Source: Bacteroidota bacterium (GTDB taxonomy: Bacteria; Bacteroidota; Bacteroidia; NS11-12g; UBA955). From it: a stretch of 64,000 nt of DNA. Shown in pieces: positions 34,971 through 42,573 of the stretch (the stretch's first letter is position 1; each line of letters begins with the position of its first letter). The notes beneath the pieces are model-generated. The model ran no database searches. It saw only the letters and a list, made by a program, of their open reading frames with translations, and was not told the DNA's origin. A program made the translations under genes and the position numbers. The DNA lies in contig JAUXOK010000028.1 of assembly GCA_030682255.1 (NCBI GenBank), forward strand, positions 1 to 64,000, given 5' to 3'.

Positions 34971-35879
34971 ATGACTAGGCCTTATATATTAATAATATTT
35001 TCATTGTTAATTATTGCAACTGTTTCGTGCAAAAAAGACAAAAATAGAAGTGTCAATCAAAAATTAAGAACTTCAAATCTTGAAAAACCTGCTGAAAGGA
35101 TGTTACTCGGTGGGGCTGATTTAGAATACACTGAGTTTGGCAAGTTAATTACTAAAATAACCCCTGACAGTTTTATGGGTAAATTATTCCACATAAAGTA
35201 CTTTGATGAAGTATTAAACAGCGGCAGCACCATTGCTTTGCTTGGTCCTGAAGTTAATACCCCATCGGATGGAATTCTAGTTGATTTTAAGCGCGATACT
35301 ACTGTTTCATTAATACCCAAACTTACAGGAAATGTTTATACCAATGCGGATGGCACTGGTAGTTTTTATAAAGAAACGGATGTGACCTTCAATTTGTTAT
35401 TTATACAAATGGGATTTAAGTTGAATATAAAATTACCTGCAGCTTATGATACCATTCAGCTAACCCAGTTTAAAAATCATACAGACTATGGTAAGCAATT
35501 TGGAAGTATACTCAGAACCAATCAGTTCCCATTGAACCAGGTTGTTCCCTCTCTTAAGTTATTTAATGTGCAGGATATGTATTTTTACTTTGGTAGAACA
35601 GACACTACTTTTATTGAGTATGGTGCAGGACCTCAGCCAAATTTTGGTCCTAATCAATCTATTCATGTACGTAGTGCAAGGTATTCACCATGGATTTTAA
35701 AAGAACCTATGCCGGGAGAAACCCATACTGTTACATCTTCTATTGGCTTCAATTTCGAGAATATCATTCATTTGTATTCTGGAGCAGACAATATTGCATA
35801 TACAGCAGATGATATCATTGTATTTGAACCAAAATTTTGGGAAAGAATTTTCGCTGATGTACAAATCAATAATGAATAA
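34971..35879 (+). CDS. hypothetical lipoprotein
   Basis: The 302-residue protein has a lipoprotein signal with lipobox TVSC (Cys21) followed by KKDKNR, a charged segment often seen in surface-exposed Bacteroidota lipoproteins. The remainder is beta-rich, with aromatic residues and many Thr/Asn, and no recognisable enzymatic motif. It resembles the DUF4270-like style of protein only loosely, so I leave it unnamed. It is a single gene bordered on the right by a large non-coding repeat region. Confidence 0.72.
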   Translation: MTRPYILIIFSLLIIATVSCKKDKNRSVNQKLRTSNLEKPAERMLLGGADLEYTEFGKLITKITPDSFMGKLFHIKYFDEVLNSGSTIALLGPEVNTPSDGILVDFKRDTTVSLIPKLTGNVYTNADGTGSFYKETDVTFNLLFIQMGFKLNIKLPAAYDTIQLTQFKNHTDYGKQFGSILRTNQFPLNQVVPSLKLFNVQDMYFYFGRTDTTFIEYGAGPQPNFGPNQSIHVRSARYSPWILKEPMPGETHTVTSSIGFNFENIIHLYSGADNIAYTADDIIVFEPKFWERIFADVQINNE

Positions 35880-35986
35880 AAGGGTTTTATCTTCAGTTTT
35901 AATGATTAATCAATAATTTTTGGGTTGATCTGAAGCTAAGCTCCTTGAAGTGGCGACCAATCAAAGGGCAATAAAGGCCATTACTG

Positions 35987-36154
35987 CTACAACGATAGCT
36001 TTCACCGCTCAAATGAAATTCATCATTGCTCAAATGATAATTTTCACCGCTCAAATGAAGTCCATCATCGCTCAAAAGAAGACCATCATTGCTCAAACAA
36101 TGCTTCTCGCCACTCAAATGAAGTTCATCACTGCTAAAACTTTTTTATAACAAA
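35987..36154. repeat. 21-bp tandem repeat, about eight diverged units
   Basis: CTCAAATGA-type motifs recur exactly every 21 bases (36008, 36029, 36050, 36071, 36092, 36113, and weaker at 35987 and 36134). Units alternate between ...TTCATCATTG and ...TTTTCACCG. Both strands stay open through the repeat because 21 is a multiple of three, giving artificial heptad-repeat frames. Confidence 0.85.
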
Positions 36155-36180
36155 CTAATGAAAGGCATGAAAACAATCAA

Positions 36181-36214
36181 CCTTCTCTTCCGCAAGCTTG
36201 CGGAAGTGAGAAGG
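36181..36214. repeat. REP-like hairpin, copy 1
   Basis: CCTTCTC and GAGAAGG arms flank the 18-bp perfect palindrome TTCCGCAAGCTTGCGGAA. The copy at 36901-36936 has the same core with different arms. Confidence 0.85.
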
Positions 36215-36256
36215 ACAGGAGGATGAGGTGTTACCCTGTTGAGACCTCACCCCTAG

Positions 36257-36277
36257 CCCCTCTCCCAAGGAGAGGGG
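36257..36277. repeat. GC-rich hairpin CCCCTCTCC-CAA-GGAGAGGGG
   Basis: A perfect 9-bp stem with a 3-base loop lies between the REP-like hairpin and the inverted-repeat element. Confidence 0.8.
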
Positions 36278-36297
36278 AACAGTTTTCGTAGTTAATT

Positions 36298-36831
36298 AGG
36301 GTCTGCTGAAAAAGTCAACTCCTAAACAATAAATTTTTATTTTCTTTTTGGTGCCAAAAAGAAACAAAAAGGCACCACCAAATAAAAATTTCTCATTTTG
36401 GAGCTGCACGGCTAGACACAATCATCTCCAAAATGGAAATTTCACGCATTTGCTGGACCCCAGCCGCACGGCTACTGTTGAATCTTTAATTTACAAAAAA
36501 ATAATTCGGAGCCAACCGCACCTTTATTAAATTTGACTTTGAAATGAAGATTTTTCAGGGAAACCACAAGGGAAGTTCAGCAAGTGGACTTGCTGAAATC
36601 ACCCGCAGTGGTCTGAAAAATCAAGTAAGAAGTCTAAATTTAATATGGTGCTAGCTTTTTTTGTTTCTTTTTTTGGCAATGAAAAAAAAGACCTCGAAGT
36701 AGGAGCGAAGCTAAAACCATAAGTAGATGCACGGTTTTTTGGGGTTTTATGCAAATCTCCTTGCACTTGAAATTCCAAAAATGAGCTTTTGTGATTGACT
36801 ATCATGTTGTTATGGTTTTTCAGCAAGCCCT
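36298..36831. mobile_element. 534-bp non-coding element with inverted terminal repeats
   Basis: The ends AGGGTCTGCTGAAAAA (36298-36313) and the complement of AGGGCTTGCTGAAAAA (36816-36831) match at 14 of 16 positions, and AATT directly borders both ends (possible 4-bp target duplication). Inside are strong hairpins: CATTTTGGAG/CTCCAAAATG around 36396-36436, and a nested structure at 36549-36622 with outer arms GATTTTTCAG/CTGAAAAATC and an inner perfect TTCAGCAAGT/ACTTGCTGAA. No transposase frame is present, so it would be a MITE or the remnant of an insertion sequence. Confidence 0.6.
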
Positions 36832-36900
36832 AATTATAAATTTTTCGATGAGACTATTTTTGAGAAAAAGGCAAAACTAATGGAGGTACGAAAATTATCG

Positions 36901-36936
36901 TCCCTCGCTTCCGCAAGCTTGCGGAATGGAGAGGGA
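36901..36936. repeat. REP-like hairpin, copy 2
   Basis: It has the same 18-bp core as 36188-36205 but with arms TCCCTC/GAGGGA. It is followed by GTGAGGCGTTTA, a sequence also found after the 50-bp repeat at 37004. Confidence 0.85.
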
Positions 36937-37003
36937 TAAGAGGGTGAGGCGTTTAAGGTGCTTGATGGTAATCTTTCTAGCTTTGCTTAACACCACTGGA
37001 AAA

Positions 37004-37053
37004 ACGCCAGAGGCGGTTTACTCACTCACTCGCAAGATGCGAGCGAGAGCGGG
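37004..37053. repeat. 50-bp hairpin repeat, copy A
   Basis: It begins ACGCCAGAGGCGGTTTACTC and contains the hairpin CTCGCA-AGA-TGCGAG. It differs from copy B (37249-37298) at one base of 50. Flanking sequence at 36944-37003 is repeated imperfectly at 37053-37118, with a period of about 109 bases. Confidence 0.9.
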
Positions 37054-37248
37054 TGAGGCGTTTAATGCGCTTTGATGGCAATCTCTCTAGCTTTGCTTCA
37101 CACCAACCACTGGAAAAAAATACAAATCATTTGCACTCGTTTTTCTATATTCACTCATATAAAAGTTGTCGTTTTACTAATTTTTATCAAATAAAAATCC
37201 TGCTACAAATATATTCATTTTTGAAAAATCAATATACATTTATTGATT

Positions 37249-37298
37249 ACGCCAGAGGCGGTTTACTCGCTCACTCGCAAGATGCGAGCGAGAGCGGG
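37249..37298. repeat. 50-bp hairpin repeat, copy B
   Basis: It is 49/50 identical to the copy at 37004-37053. The repeat ends abruptly at both sides in unrelated AT-rich DNA. Confidence 0.9.
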
Positions 37299-37413
37299 AA
37301 AACAAATATTCATGTTAGTATTACTTTTATCTTTCTTATTAATTTAACTCCGTAAACTATAAAAAATCGTTTTAAAAAAGAATCATTCTTATTGAGGCTA
37401 TAAAAAACCATTG

Positions 37414-37782
37414 TTAAAGAGAAAATTGAAAAAAAAACATTAGGAAAAAACCACCTAAGTTATTTTTAGTACAAACTTGAATGGGATTATTTTTATTAAT
37501 GAAAGCAATGATATGGCTTTGATCATTTGTTAGGTGACCTTCAACAGTAAAAGCACTTGGCTTGTATTCTTTTGAGTTATAATAATATTTTATTGTAATT
37601 AGCGACCATTCATAGCCTCCTCCCTCTTGGTTATTAAAACTTAATATTTCTGCATTTATTTTTATTTTTTTATTTACAAACATCCAACCGTATCTTTCTA
37701 ATTTATTAATTGTTGCTAAAGCAGCATATCCAAAAATAATTATACCTAGTATATCTATATATTTTTGTTTCATACTATTCAA
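37414..37782 (-). CDS. small membrane protein, DUF3592-like
   Basis: The 122-residue protein has an N-terminal membrane segment (about residues 10-24), a soluble part with AEILSFNNQEGGGYEWSLIT and IKYYYNSKEYKPS, and a second hydrophobic segment at the C-terminus (GGFFLMFFFQFSL). This two-helix layout with a central domain and the pattern of conserved Gly/Tyr residues resembles DUF3592 proteins. The start could be MNSM or the second Met (37773). The function is unknown. It is an isolated gene next to the repeat region. Confidence 0.6.
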   Translation of the reverse strand: MNSMKQKYIDILGIIIFGYAALATINKLERYGWMFVNKKIKINAEILSFNNQEGGGYEWSLITIKYYYNSKEYKPSAFTVEGHLTNDQSHIIAFINKNNPIQVCTKNNLGGFFLMFFFQFSL

Positions 37783-37937
37783 TAATACATTGATGAAGTC
37801 TTTTTTCTCTTGAATAAGGTTATTTTCATAGTCAACTCAATGCAAATATAAATATTTTAGCGAGAACGCAATTTGAGAATATTTTAAATGATAGATTCAT
37901 AGCTCAATGCAATTTTGTGTATGTTTTTATTTAAACT

Positions 37938-37945
37938 TACCTTTG
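37938..37945 (+). promoter_or_regulatory. -7 box (TACCTTTG) of the SDR-menA-menC operon
   Basis: A consensus box lies four bases before the GTG start at 37950, so the first gene of the operon may be read from a leaderless mRNA. Confidence 0.65.
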
Positions 37946-37949
37946 CCCT

Positions 37950-38732
37950 GTGAATATTGATTTAAGTAACAAAACGGCTTTAGTTTGTGGTAGCACTCAA
38001 GGCATTGGCAAAGCCATCGCCATACAATTGGCAAATGCAGGTGCAAACATTGTTTTATTGGCAAGAAACGAGGATAAATTAAAATCTACGATTGATGAAC
38101 TAAATACTAGTAAAAATCAAAAGCACAGTTATCTGATTGCTGATTTTTCAAACAATGAATCTGTGAAAGCGGCTTCTCAACAATTAAAAGATTTACCCAT
38201 CGATATTTTAATAAACAACACTGGCGGTCCTCCGGCTGGCAAGGCAATGGATGCCAATATAGAGGAATTTATTGCTGCCTTTAGTTCTCATTTAATCAAT
38301 AATCAACTATTGGTTCAAGCAGTTATTCCTCACATGATGAAACAGCATTTTGGCAGAATCATCAATATCATATCAACTTCGGTTAAAGTGCCTTTGCATA
38401 ATTTAGGTGTCAGCAATACGATTAGAGGAGCCGTTGGCAATTGGTCTAAAACCTTGGCAAATGAATTAGCGCCTTATCAAATTACAGTGAATAACATTTT
38501 ACCTGGCGCTACTGAAACTGAGAGACTTTCAACAATTATTTCAAACAAAGCCAATAAAACCTCCGTTGAACTAGAAACAGTAAAACAAGAAATGCTTGCC
38601 GAAATTCCCATGAAAAGATTTGGCAAACCAGAGGAACCTGCTTATGCTGCTACATTTTTATGTTCAGATTTTGCAGCTTATATCACAGGCACCAATGTTG
38701 TGGTAGATGGAGGGAGAACACCTTGTCTGTAA
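37950..38732 (+). CDS. short-chain dehydrogenase/reductase (SDR)
   Basis: The 260-residue protein has the NAD(P) motif CGSTQGIGKAIA (residues 13-24, TGxxxGxG-type), the structural NNTGGPP, and IINIISTSVKVP with the catalytic Ser. The usual Tyr-xxx-Lys is altered: the corresponding region reads LGVSNTIRGAVGNWSK, so the Tyr and possibly the Lys are replaced, as in a divergent Bacteroidota 3-oxoacyl-ACP reductase-like group. The start is GTG. The stop overlaps the menA start, placing it in a menaquinone operon; its own reaction is uncertain. Confidence 0.82.
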   Translation: MNIDLSNKTALVCGSTQGIGKAIAIQLANAGANIVLLARNEDKLKSTIDELNTSKNQKHSYLIADFSNNESVKAASQQLKDLPIDILINNTGGPPAGKAMDANIEEFIAAFSSHLINNQLLVQAVIPHMMKQHFGRIINIISTSVKVPLHNLGVSNTIRGAVGNWSKTLANELAPYQITVNNILPGATETERLSTIISNKANKTSVELETVKQEMLAEIPMKRFGKPEEPAYAATFLCSDFAAYITGTNVVVDGGRTPCL

Positions 38733-39622
38733 AAAACTGGATACATGCCATGAGGTTAAAGACATTGCCTTTAGCCATTGCAGGTGCTTTGGCTGGTAAT
38801 ACTATAGCCTATATAGAAACAGGTTTACTCAATATTTTAATACTTTCACTTTGTTTAACTACAGCAATTTTGCTTCAAATCCTAAGCAATTTTGCTAATG
38901 ATTATGGCGATTTTACGAATGGTGCAGATACTATAGAAAGAACAGACAGACTTCTAACAACAGGACAAATAACAGTTAAACAAATGAAGTTTGCAGTTTA
39001 TTTAACAGCTGTTTTTTCGCTTATTTCAGGTGTAATATTACTTATGTTAGGTATTCAAACTATTAATATGTCCTTTTTTATATTATTAAGTTTGGGTTTG
39101 TTGGGTATTTTGGCTGCATATTTTTACACTTCAGGTAAAAGACCTTATGGATATATAGGTTTAGGCGATTTATCTGTGTTTATTTTTTTTGGTATTTTCA
39201 GTGTTATAGGGTCCTATTTCCTACAAACGCAAACTATCGGTTCTTCTGTTTGGTTTATTGCAATAGCAATTGGATTATTGAGTGTGGGTGTATTAAATAT
39301 CAACAACATCAGAGACATTGAAACTGATCAAGAAAAAGGTAAAATCACGATACCTGTTATGATTGGTAAAACTTGGGCTTTGAGATATCATTTCATATTA
39401 TTGTTTCAAAGTGTTGTCATGTTTGGCTTCTATGGAATGAATATTAATCATTGGACTTTTTACATTATTTTGATTTTAATTTCGATATTACTAATATCTC
39501 ACTTTATTCAATTAAAAAAATGTACCAATAGACAACAATTTAATCAACAACTTAAAAAACTATCTTTGAGCACTCTTTTGATTGTAATAATATACAGTTT
39601 TTCAATAAGCTATTTTTTATAA
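38723..39622 (+). CDS. menA: 1,4-dihydroxy-2-naphthoate polyprenyltransferase MenA
   Basis: MenA prenylates DHNA at the membrane in menaquinone synthesis. I start at TTG 38723 (then SVKNWIHAMRLKTLPLA, 299 residues), overlapping the SDR stop by ten bases, because the family begins with this W-xx-A-x-R-xx-TLP motif. The longer frame reads SDR sequence out of frame. The UbiA signatures NDYGDFTNGADTIERTD and NNIRDIETDQEKGKITIPV are present, with about eight hydrophobic segments between and after them. menC follows without a gap. Confidence 0.92.
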   Translation: MSVKNWIHAMRLKTLPLAIAGALAGNTIAYIETGLLNILILSLCLTTAILLQILSNFANDYGDFTNGADTIERTDRLLTTGQITVKQMKFAVYLTAVFSLISGVILLMLGIQTINMSFFILLSLGLLGILAAYFYTSGKRPYGYIGLGDLSVFIFFGIFSVIGSYFLQTQTIGSSVWFIAIAIGLLSVGVLNINNIRDIETDQEKGKITIPVMIGKTWALRYHFILLFQSVVMFGFYGMNINHWTFYIILILISILLISHFIQLKKCTNRQQFNQQLKKLSLSTLLIVIIYSFSISYFL

Positions 39623-40693
39623 ATGGGTCTTTCTGCTACTATATCAAAACATATTTTAAAATTCAAAAAACCGGCTACTACAAGTAGAGGCGCATTTGAA
39701 GATAGAGAAATTTGGATTCTTAAAATATGGAACAGTCAAAAACCTGATATTGTTGGCTTAGGTGAATGTGCGCCACTAAAAAATTTAAGCATTGATGATA
39801 GAAAAGATTATGAAAAAAAACTAAATACCTTAGTTAACAATATCAACCTAGGCAAAAACATTAACAAATTCAATTTTAAAGAATTTCCATCCATTAAATT
39901 TGGTTTAGAAACAGCTTTACTCGATCTTAAAAATGGTGGTAAACGAATTATATATAAAAATTTTTACGCCATAGGCAAACAAGGTTTAGCTATCAATGGA
40001 TTGATTTGGATGAATCAATTTAATGAAATGAAAAAAGAGACCCTAGAGAAACTTGAATTAGGATTTGATTGCTTGAAATTTAAAATTGGGGCTATCGATT
40101 TCGAGAAAGAATGTGAATTACTATCAATTGTCCGCAATCATCCTATGGGGAAAAACATCATTATTCGTTTAGATGCTAACGGTGCATTTAAACCCGAAGA
40201 TGCATTAGATAAAATTAAAACTTTATCACATTTTAACATTCATAGCATCGAACAACCTATCCAAAAAGGACAATGGCAAGCTATGAAAGAACTTTGTCAA
40301 ACCTCTCCTATTCCTATTGCATTAGACGAAGAATTAATTGGTACATTTGACGAGAAAGACATTGAGTTGTTGTTAAACGAAATTAAACCGCAATACATTG
40401 TATTAAAACCTAATTTGTTAGGTGGTTTTGTTCAATCTGATTTATGGATTTCGCAAGCTGAGAAACACAACATTGGATGGTGGCTCACCTCTGCCTTAGA
40501 AGGCAATATTGGTTTAAATGCTATTGCTCAATATGCAGCTTCTAAAAACACCCTTCATCATTCTGGTTTGGGAACCGGAAAACTCTATGCAAACAATTTA
40601 CCGCCATATACTAAAATTGACAATGGGTATTTATGGCGAGACATGGGACATGAAATAAGCGACAATGACAATCCTTACGAAGATCAAAATTAA
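39623..40693 (+). CDS. menC: o-succinylbenzoate synthase-like enolase-superfamily enzyme MenC
   Basis: MenC dehydrates SHCHC to o-succinylbenzoate in menaquinone synthesis. The 356-residue protein has the enolase-superfamily layout: KFKKPATTSRGAF near the start, LKFKIGAIDFEKE with the catalytic Lys, IIRLDANGAF with the metal Asp, IEQPIQ with the metal Glu, IALDEELIG with the metal Asp/Glu, and KPNLLGG with the second Lys. It begins on the base after the menA stop. A related dipeptide epimerase is excluded mainly by context. A bidirectional terminator follows. Confidence 0.9.
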   Translation: MGLSATISKHILKFKKPATTSRGAFEDREIWILKIWNSQKPDIVGLGECAPLKNLSIDDRKDYEKKLNTLVNNINLGKNINKFNFKEFPSIKFGLETALLDLKNGGKRIIYKNFYAIGKQGLAINGLIWMNQFNEMKKETLEKLELGFDCLKFKIGAIDFEKECELLSIVRNHPMGKNIIIRLDANGAFKPEDALDKIKTLSHFNIHSIEQPIQKGQWQAMKELCQTSPIPIALDEELIGTFDEKDIELLLNEIKPQYIVLKPNLLGGFVQSDLWISQAEKHNIGWWLTSALEGNIGLNAIAQYAASKNTLHHSGLGTGKLYANNLPPYTKIDNGYLWRDMGHEISDNDNPYEDQN

Positions 40694-40701
40694 TTAGCCA
40701 T

Positions 40702-40728
40702 AAAAAAAGCCCCAATTGGGGCTTTTTT
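40702..40728. terminator. bidirectional terminator between menC and the Omp28-like gene
   Basis: AAAAAAGCCCC-AATT-GGGGCTTTTTT forms a perfect hairpin with A- and T-runs on both sides. It serves the two converging genes. Confidence 0.92.
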
Positions 40729-40747
40729 ATAAAATTTTTAATATTAG

Positions 40748-41632
40748 TTATTCAAAACCTTTTTTATCACCAACATTAACTTTAGCGCCATTCAAAACGT
40801 ATGAAGCTTCGATGCCAGTTTTAGAAATATCATCATGGAATTCAGAAATAATAGCAACAACTTCCATATTTGAAGCAGGTTGTCCTTTTAAATCTAATGT
40901 AAACTCATAGTTAGACAATTTACCAGCTACAAGATTTTCAGTTGGTATTGCATCACCAGTTGCACTAGTTAAAATATCGAAAGCAACATTTTTGTGTTTG
41001 TAACCTACAATTGGATTTCCTTTTTGATAAAACGGATGACCATTTTGAGTATTATAATAATTTACTTGATCCCAACCTGTACCTGTTCCTGACAATTCTT
41101 TTGCAACAGCAACTACAGTGATAAAATATTTACCTTGAGTTGCAGGCAAATCAATTGCACCAATACCTAAAGTTACATTAACTTTATACTTATCTCCTTC
41201 TTTTTGAGATGCATCAATTTTGAAACCACATTTTGCAGTTTGGGTTTTAACAATATTTGCTGTTGCTTCCCAAGTTGTTCTATTGGCTGCTTTACCATCA
41301 ACTCTATTAACCATACCTGTTGGATAAGCTGGTTTAAATAAATTAATTAAAGTGTTACCTTTATCAAATGACATTTTATCATTGCTATGGATTACATAAT
41401 TAATAAAATTATTGCTTCCTACTGCATTTTGAACTTTATCAGAATATACAATGCCGTCTGGACAAAACGTACACCAAGCACCTGAGAAATATTCCAAAAC
41501 AACTTTTTGAGAATAACTAGTTGGTGCTTTTTCAGGTCCTGTAGGTGCTACTCCTTCTTTTTCTTTTTTACAACCTGAAAATACAACAGATAGTAAAACG
41601 AATGATACTAATAGTAAATTTACTTTTTTCAT
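40748..41632 (-). CDS. Omp28-like outer-membrane lipoprotein
   Basis: The 294-residue protein has a lipoprotein signal with lipobox FSGC (Cys20) followed by KKEKEG. The N-terminal third is thioredoxin-like, with VVLEYFSGAWCTFCPDG containing a CxxC active site, and the rest is a beta domain. This is the layout of the Omp28-related family of Bacteroidota surface lipoproteins. The CxxC suggests redox activity, but this is not proved. The promoter box is at 41653-41660. Confidence 0.83.
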   Translation of the reverse strand: MKKVNLLLVSFVLLSVVFSGCKKEKEGVAPTGPEKAPTSYSQKVVLEYFSGAWCTFCPDGIVYSDKVQNAVGSNNFINYVIHSNDKMSFDKGNTLINLFKPAYPTGMVNRVDGKAANRTTWEATANIVKTQTAKCGFKIDASQKEGDKYKVNVTLGIGAIDLPATQGKYFITVVAVAKELSGTGTGWDQVNYYNTQNGHPFYQKGNPIVGYKHKNVAFDILTSATGDAIPTENLVAGKLSNYEFTLDLKGQPASNMEVVAIISEFHDDISKTGIEASYVLNGAKVNVGDKKGFE

Positions 41633-41652
41633 TTTATATAATATTTATGCAG

Positions 41653-41660
41653 CAAATATA
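41653..41660 (-). promoter_or_regulatory. -7 box (TATATTTG) of the Omp28-like gene
   Basis: A consensus TAnnTTTG lies 20 bases upstream of the ATG at 41632. Confidence 0.6.
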
Positions 41661-41768
41661 TTTATTATTATGAATAAATCAACTTTTTATTACTTTTTTT
41701 ATATAAAATTTTACATAATTATAACAATCACTAAAAATATAATATCAGTCATTCATCAATTTAATTTG

Positions 41769-41776
41769 TAATTTTG
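41769..41776 (+). promoter_or_regulatory. -7 box (TAATTTTG) of mazG
   Basis: A consensus box lies four bases before the ATG at 41781, predicting a leaderless or nearly leaderless mRNA. Confidence 0.6.
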
Positions 41777-41780
41777 AAAA

Positions 41781-42560
41781 ATGAATAACGCCAAAGAGGC
41801 TTTCGATAATTTATTAACTATCATGGACGAGCTTAGGGAGAAATGTCCTTGGGATCGTGAACAAACAATTGCATCCATTAGACATTTGACCATTGAAGAG
41901 GTTTATGAATTGAATGAAGCTATTTTAAATAATGACCCAAACGAAATTAAAAAAGAATTAGGTGACGTATTACTTCACATTGTTTTTTATGCTAAAATTG
42001 CTTCAGAAACTAATTTATTTAATATTCAAGATGTTATCAATTCACTAAGTGAAAAACTGATAAGAAGACACCCTCACATTTATGGCAATGTGGAGGTTGC
42101 AAACTCAAATGAAGTGAAACAAAACTGGGAACAAATAAAACTCAAAGAAAAAGGCAATGAAACCAAGTCTGTTTTATCTGGAGTACCTAAAACACTCTCA
42201 AGTATTGTAAAAGCATATCGCATGCAAGATAAAGCAGCACAAGTTGGTTTTGATTGGCCCAACAAAGAACAAGTTTGGGATAAAGTAAACGAAGAACTGC
42301 AAGAATTTAATGAAGCTATAACTGAAAAAGACCAAGAAGAAGAATTTGGCGATTTATTGTTTTCGTTAATTAATTATGCAAGATTTATAAATATAAATCC
42401 TGACGATGCTTTAGAAAAAACAAATATTAAATTTAAAAAACGCTTTGAATACATAGAAAAAAAGGCCTTAGAAAGTGGAGAAAAACTAGAACAAATGGGA
42501 CTTGAAAAAATGGATAAACTATGGAATGAAGCCAAAGAATTCCATAAAAAGACCAGTTAG
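41781..42560 (+). CDS. mazG: nucleoside triphosphate pyrophosphohydrolase MazG
   Basis: MazG hydrolyses (d)NTPs to monophosphates. The 259-residue protein has two tandem MazG domains. The first has LREKCPWDREQT, HLTIEEVYELNEAI and KKELGDVLLHIVFYAKIA, with the metal-binding EExxE...ExxD pattern. The second has VGFDWPNKEQVWDKVNEELQEF and EEEFGDLLFSLINYAR. Length and order are normal for the full-size bacterial enzyme. It ends 13 bases from the convergent purL. Confidence 0.95.
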   Translation: MNNAKEAFDNLLTIMDELREKCPWDREQTIASIRHLTIEEVYELNEAILNNDPNEIKKELGDVLLHIVFYAKIASETNLFNIQDVINSLSEKLIRRHPHIYGNVEVANSNEVKQNWEQIKLKEKGNETKSVLSGVPKTLSSIVKAYRMQDKAAQVGFDWPNKEQVWDKVNEELQEFNEAITEKDQEEEFGDLLFSLINYARFININPDDALEKTNIKFKKRFEYIEKKALESGEKLEQMGLEKMDKLWNEAKEFHKKTS

Positions 42561-42573
42561 ATTTTAAGTAAAA

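Larger units (their letters stand above)
35880..37413. other. 1.5-kb non-coding repeat-rich region
   Basis: No credible gene is present. The region contains, from left to right: 21-bp tandem repeats (35987-36154), a REP-like hairpin (36181-36214), a CCCCTCTCC/GGAGAGGGG hairpin (36257-36277), a 534-bp element with inverted ends (36298-36831), a second REP-like hairpin (36901-36936) and two copies of a 50-bp hairpin repeat (37004-37053 and 37249-37298). Confidence 0.8.

Noticed and set aside
35899-36150. Overlapping frames on both strands with heptad-like repeats
   Set aside because: They result from a 21-bp tandem repeat whose period is a multiple of three. There is no start signal or family, and both strands are equally open.
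36348-36530. Short plus-strand frame in the inverted-repeat element
   Set aside because: It passes through hairpin arms, has no ribosome-binding context and no recognisable product.
37053-37355. 100-residue frame in the repeat region
   Set aside because: It starts inside a 50-bp hairpin repeat and ends through the second copy; composition follows the repeats, not a protein.
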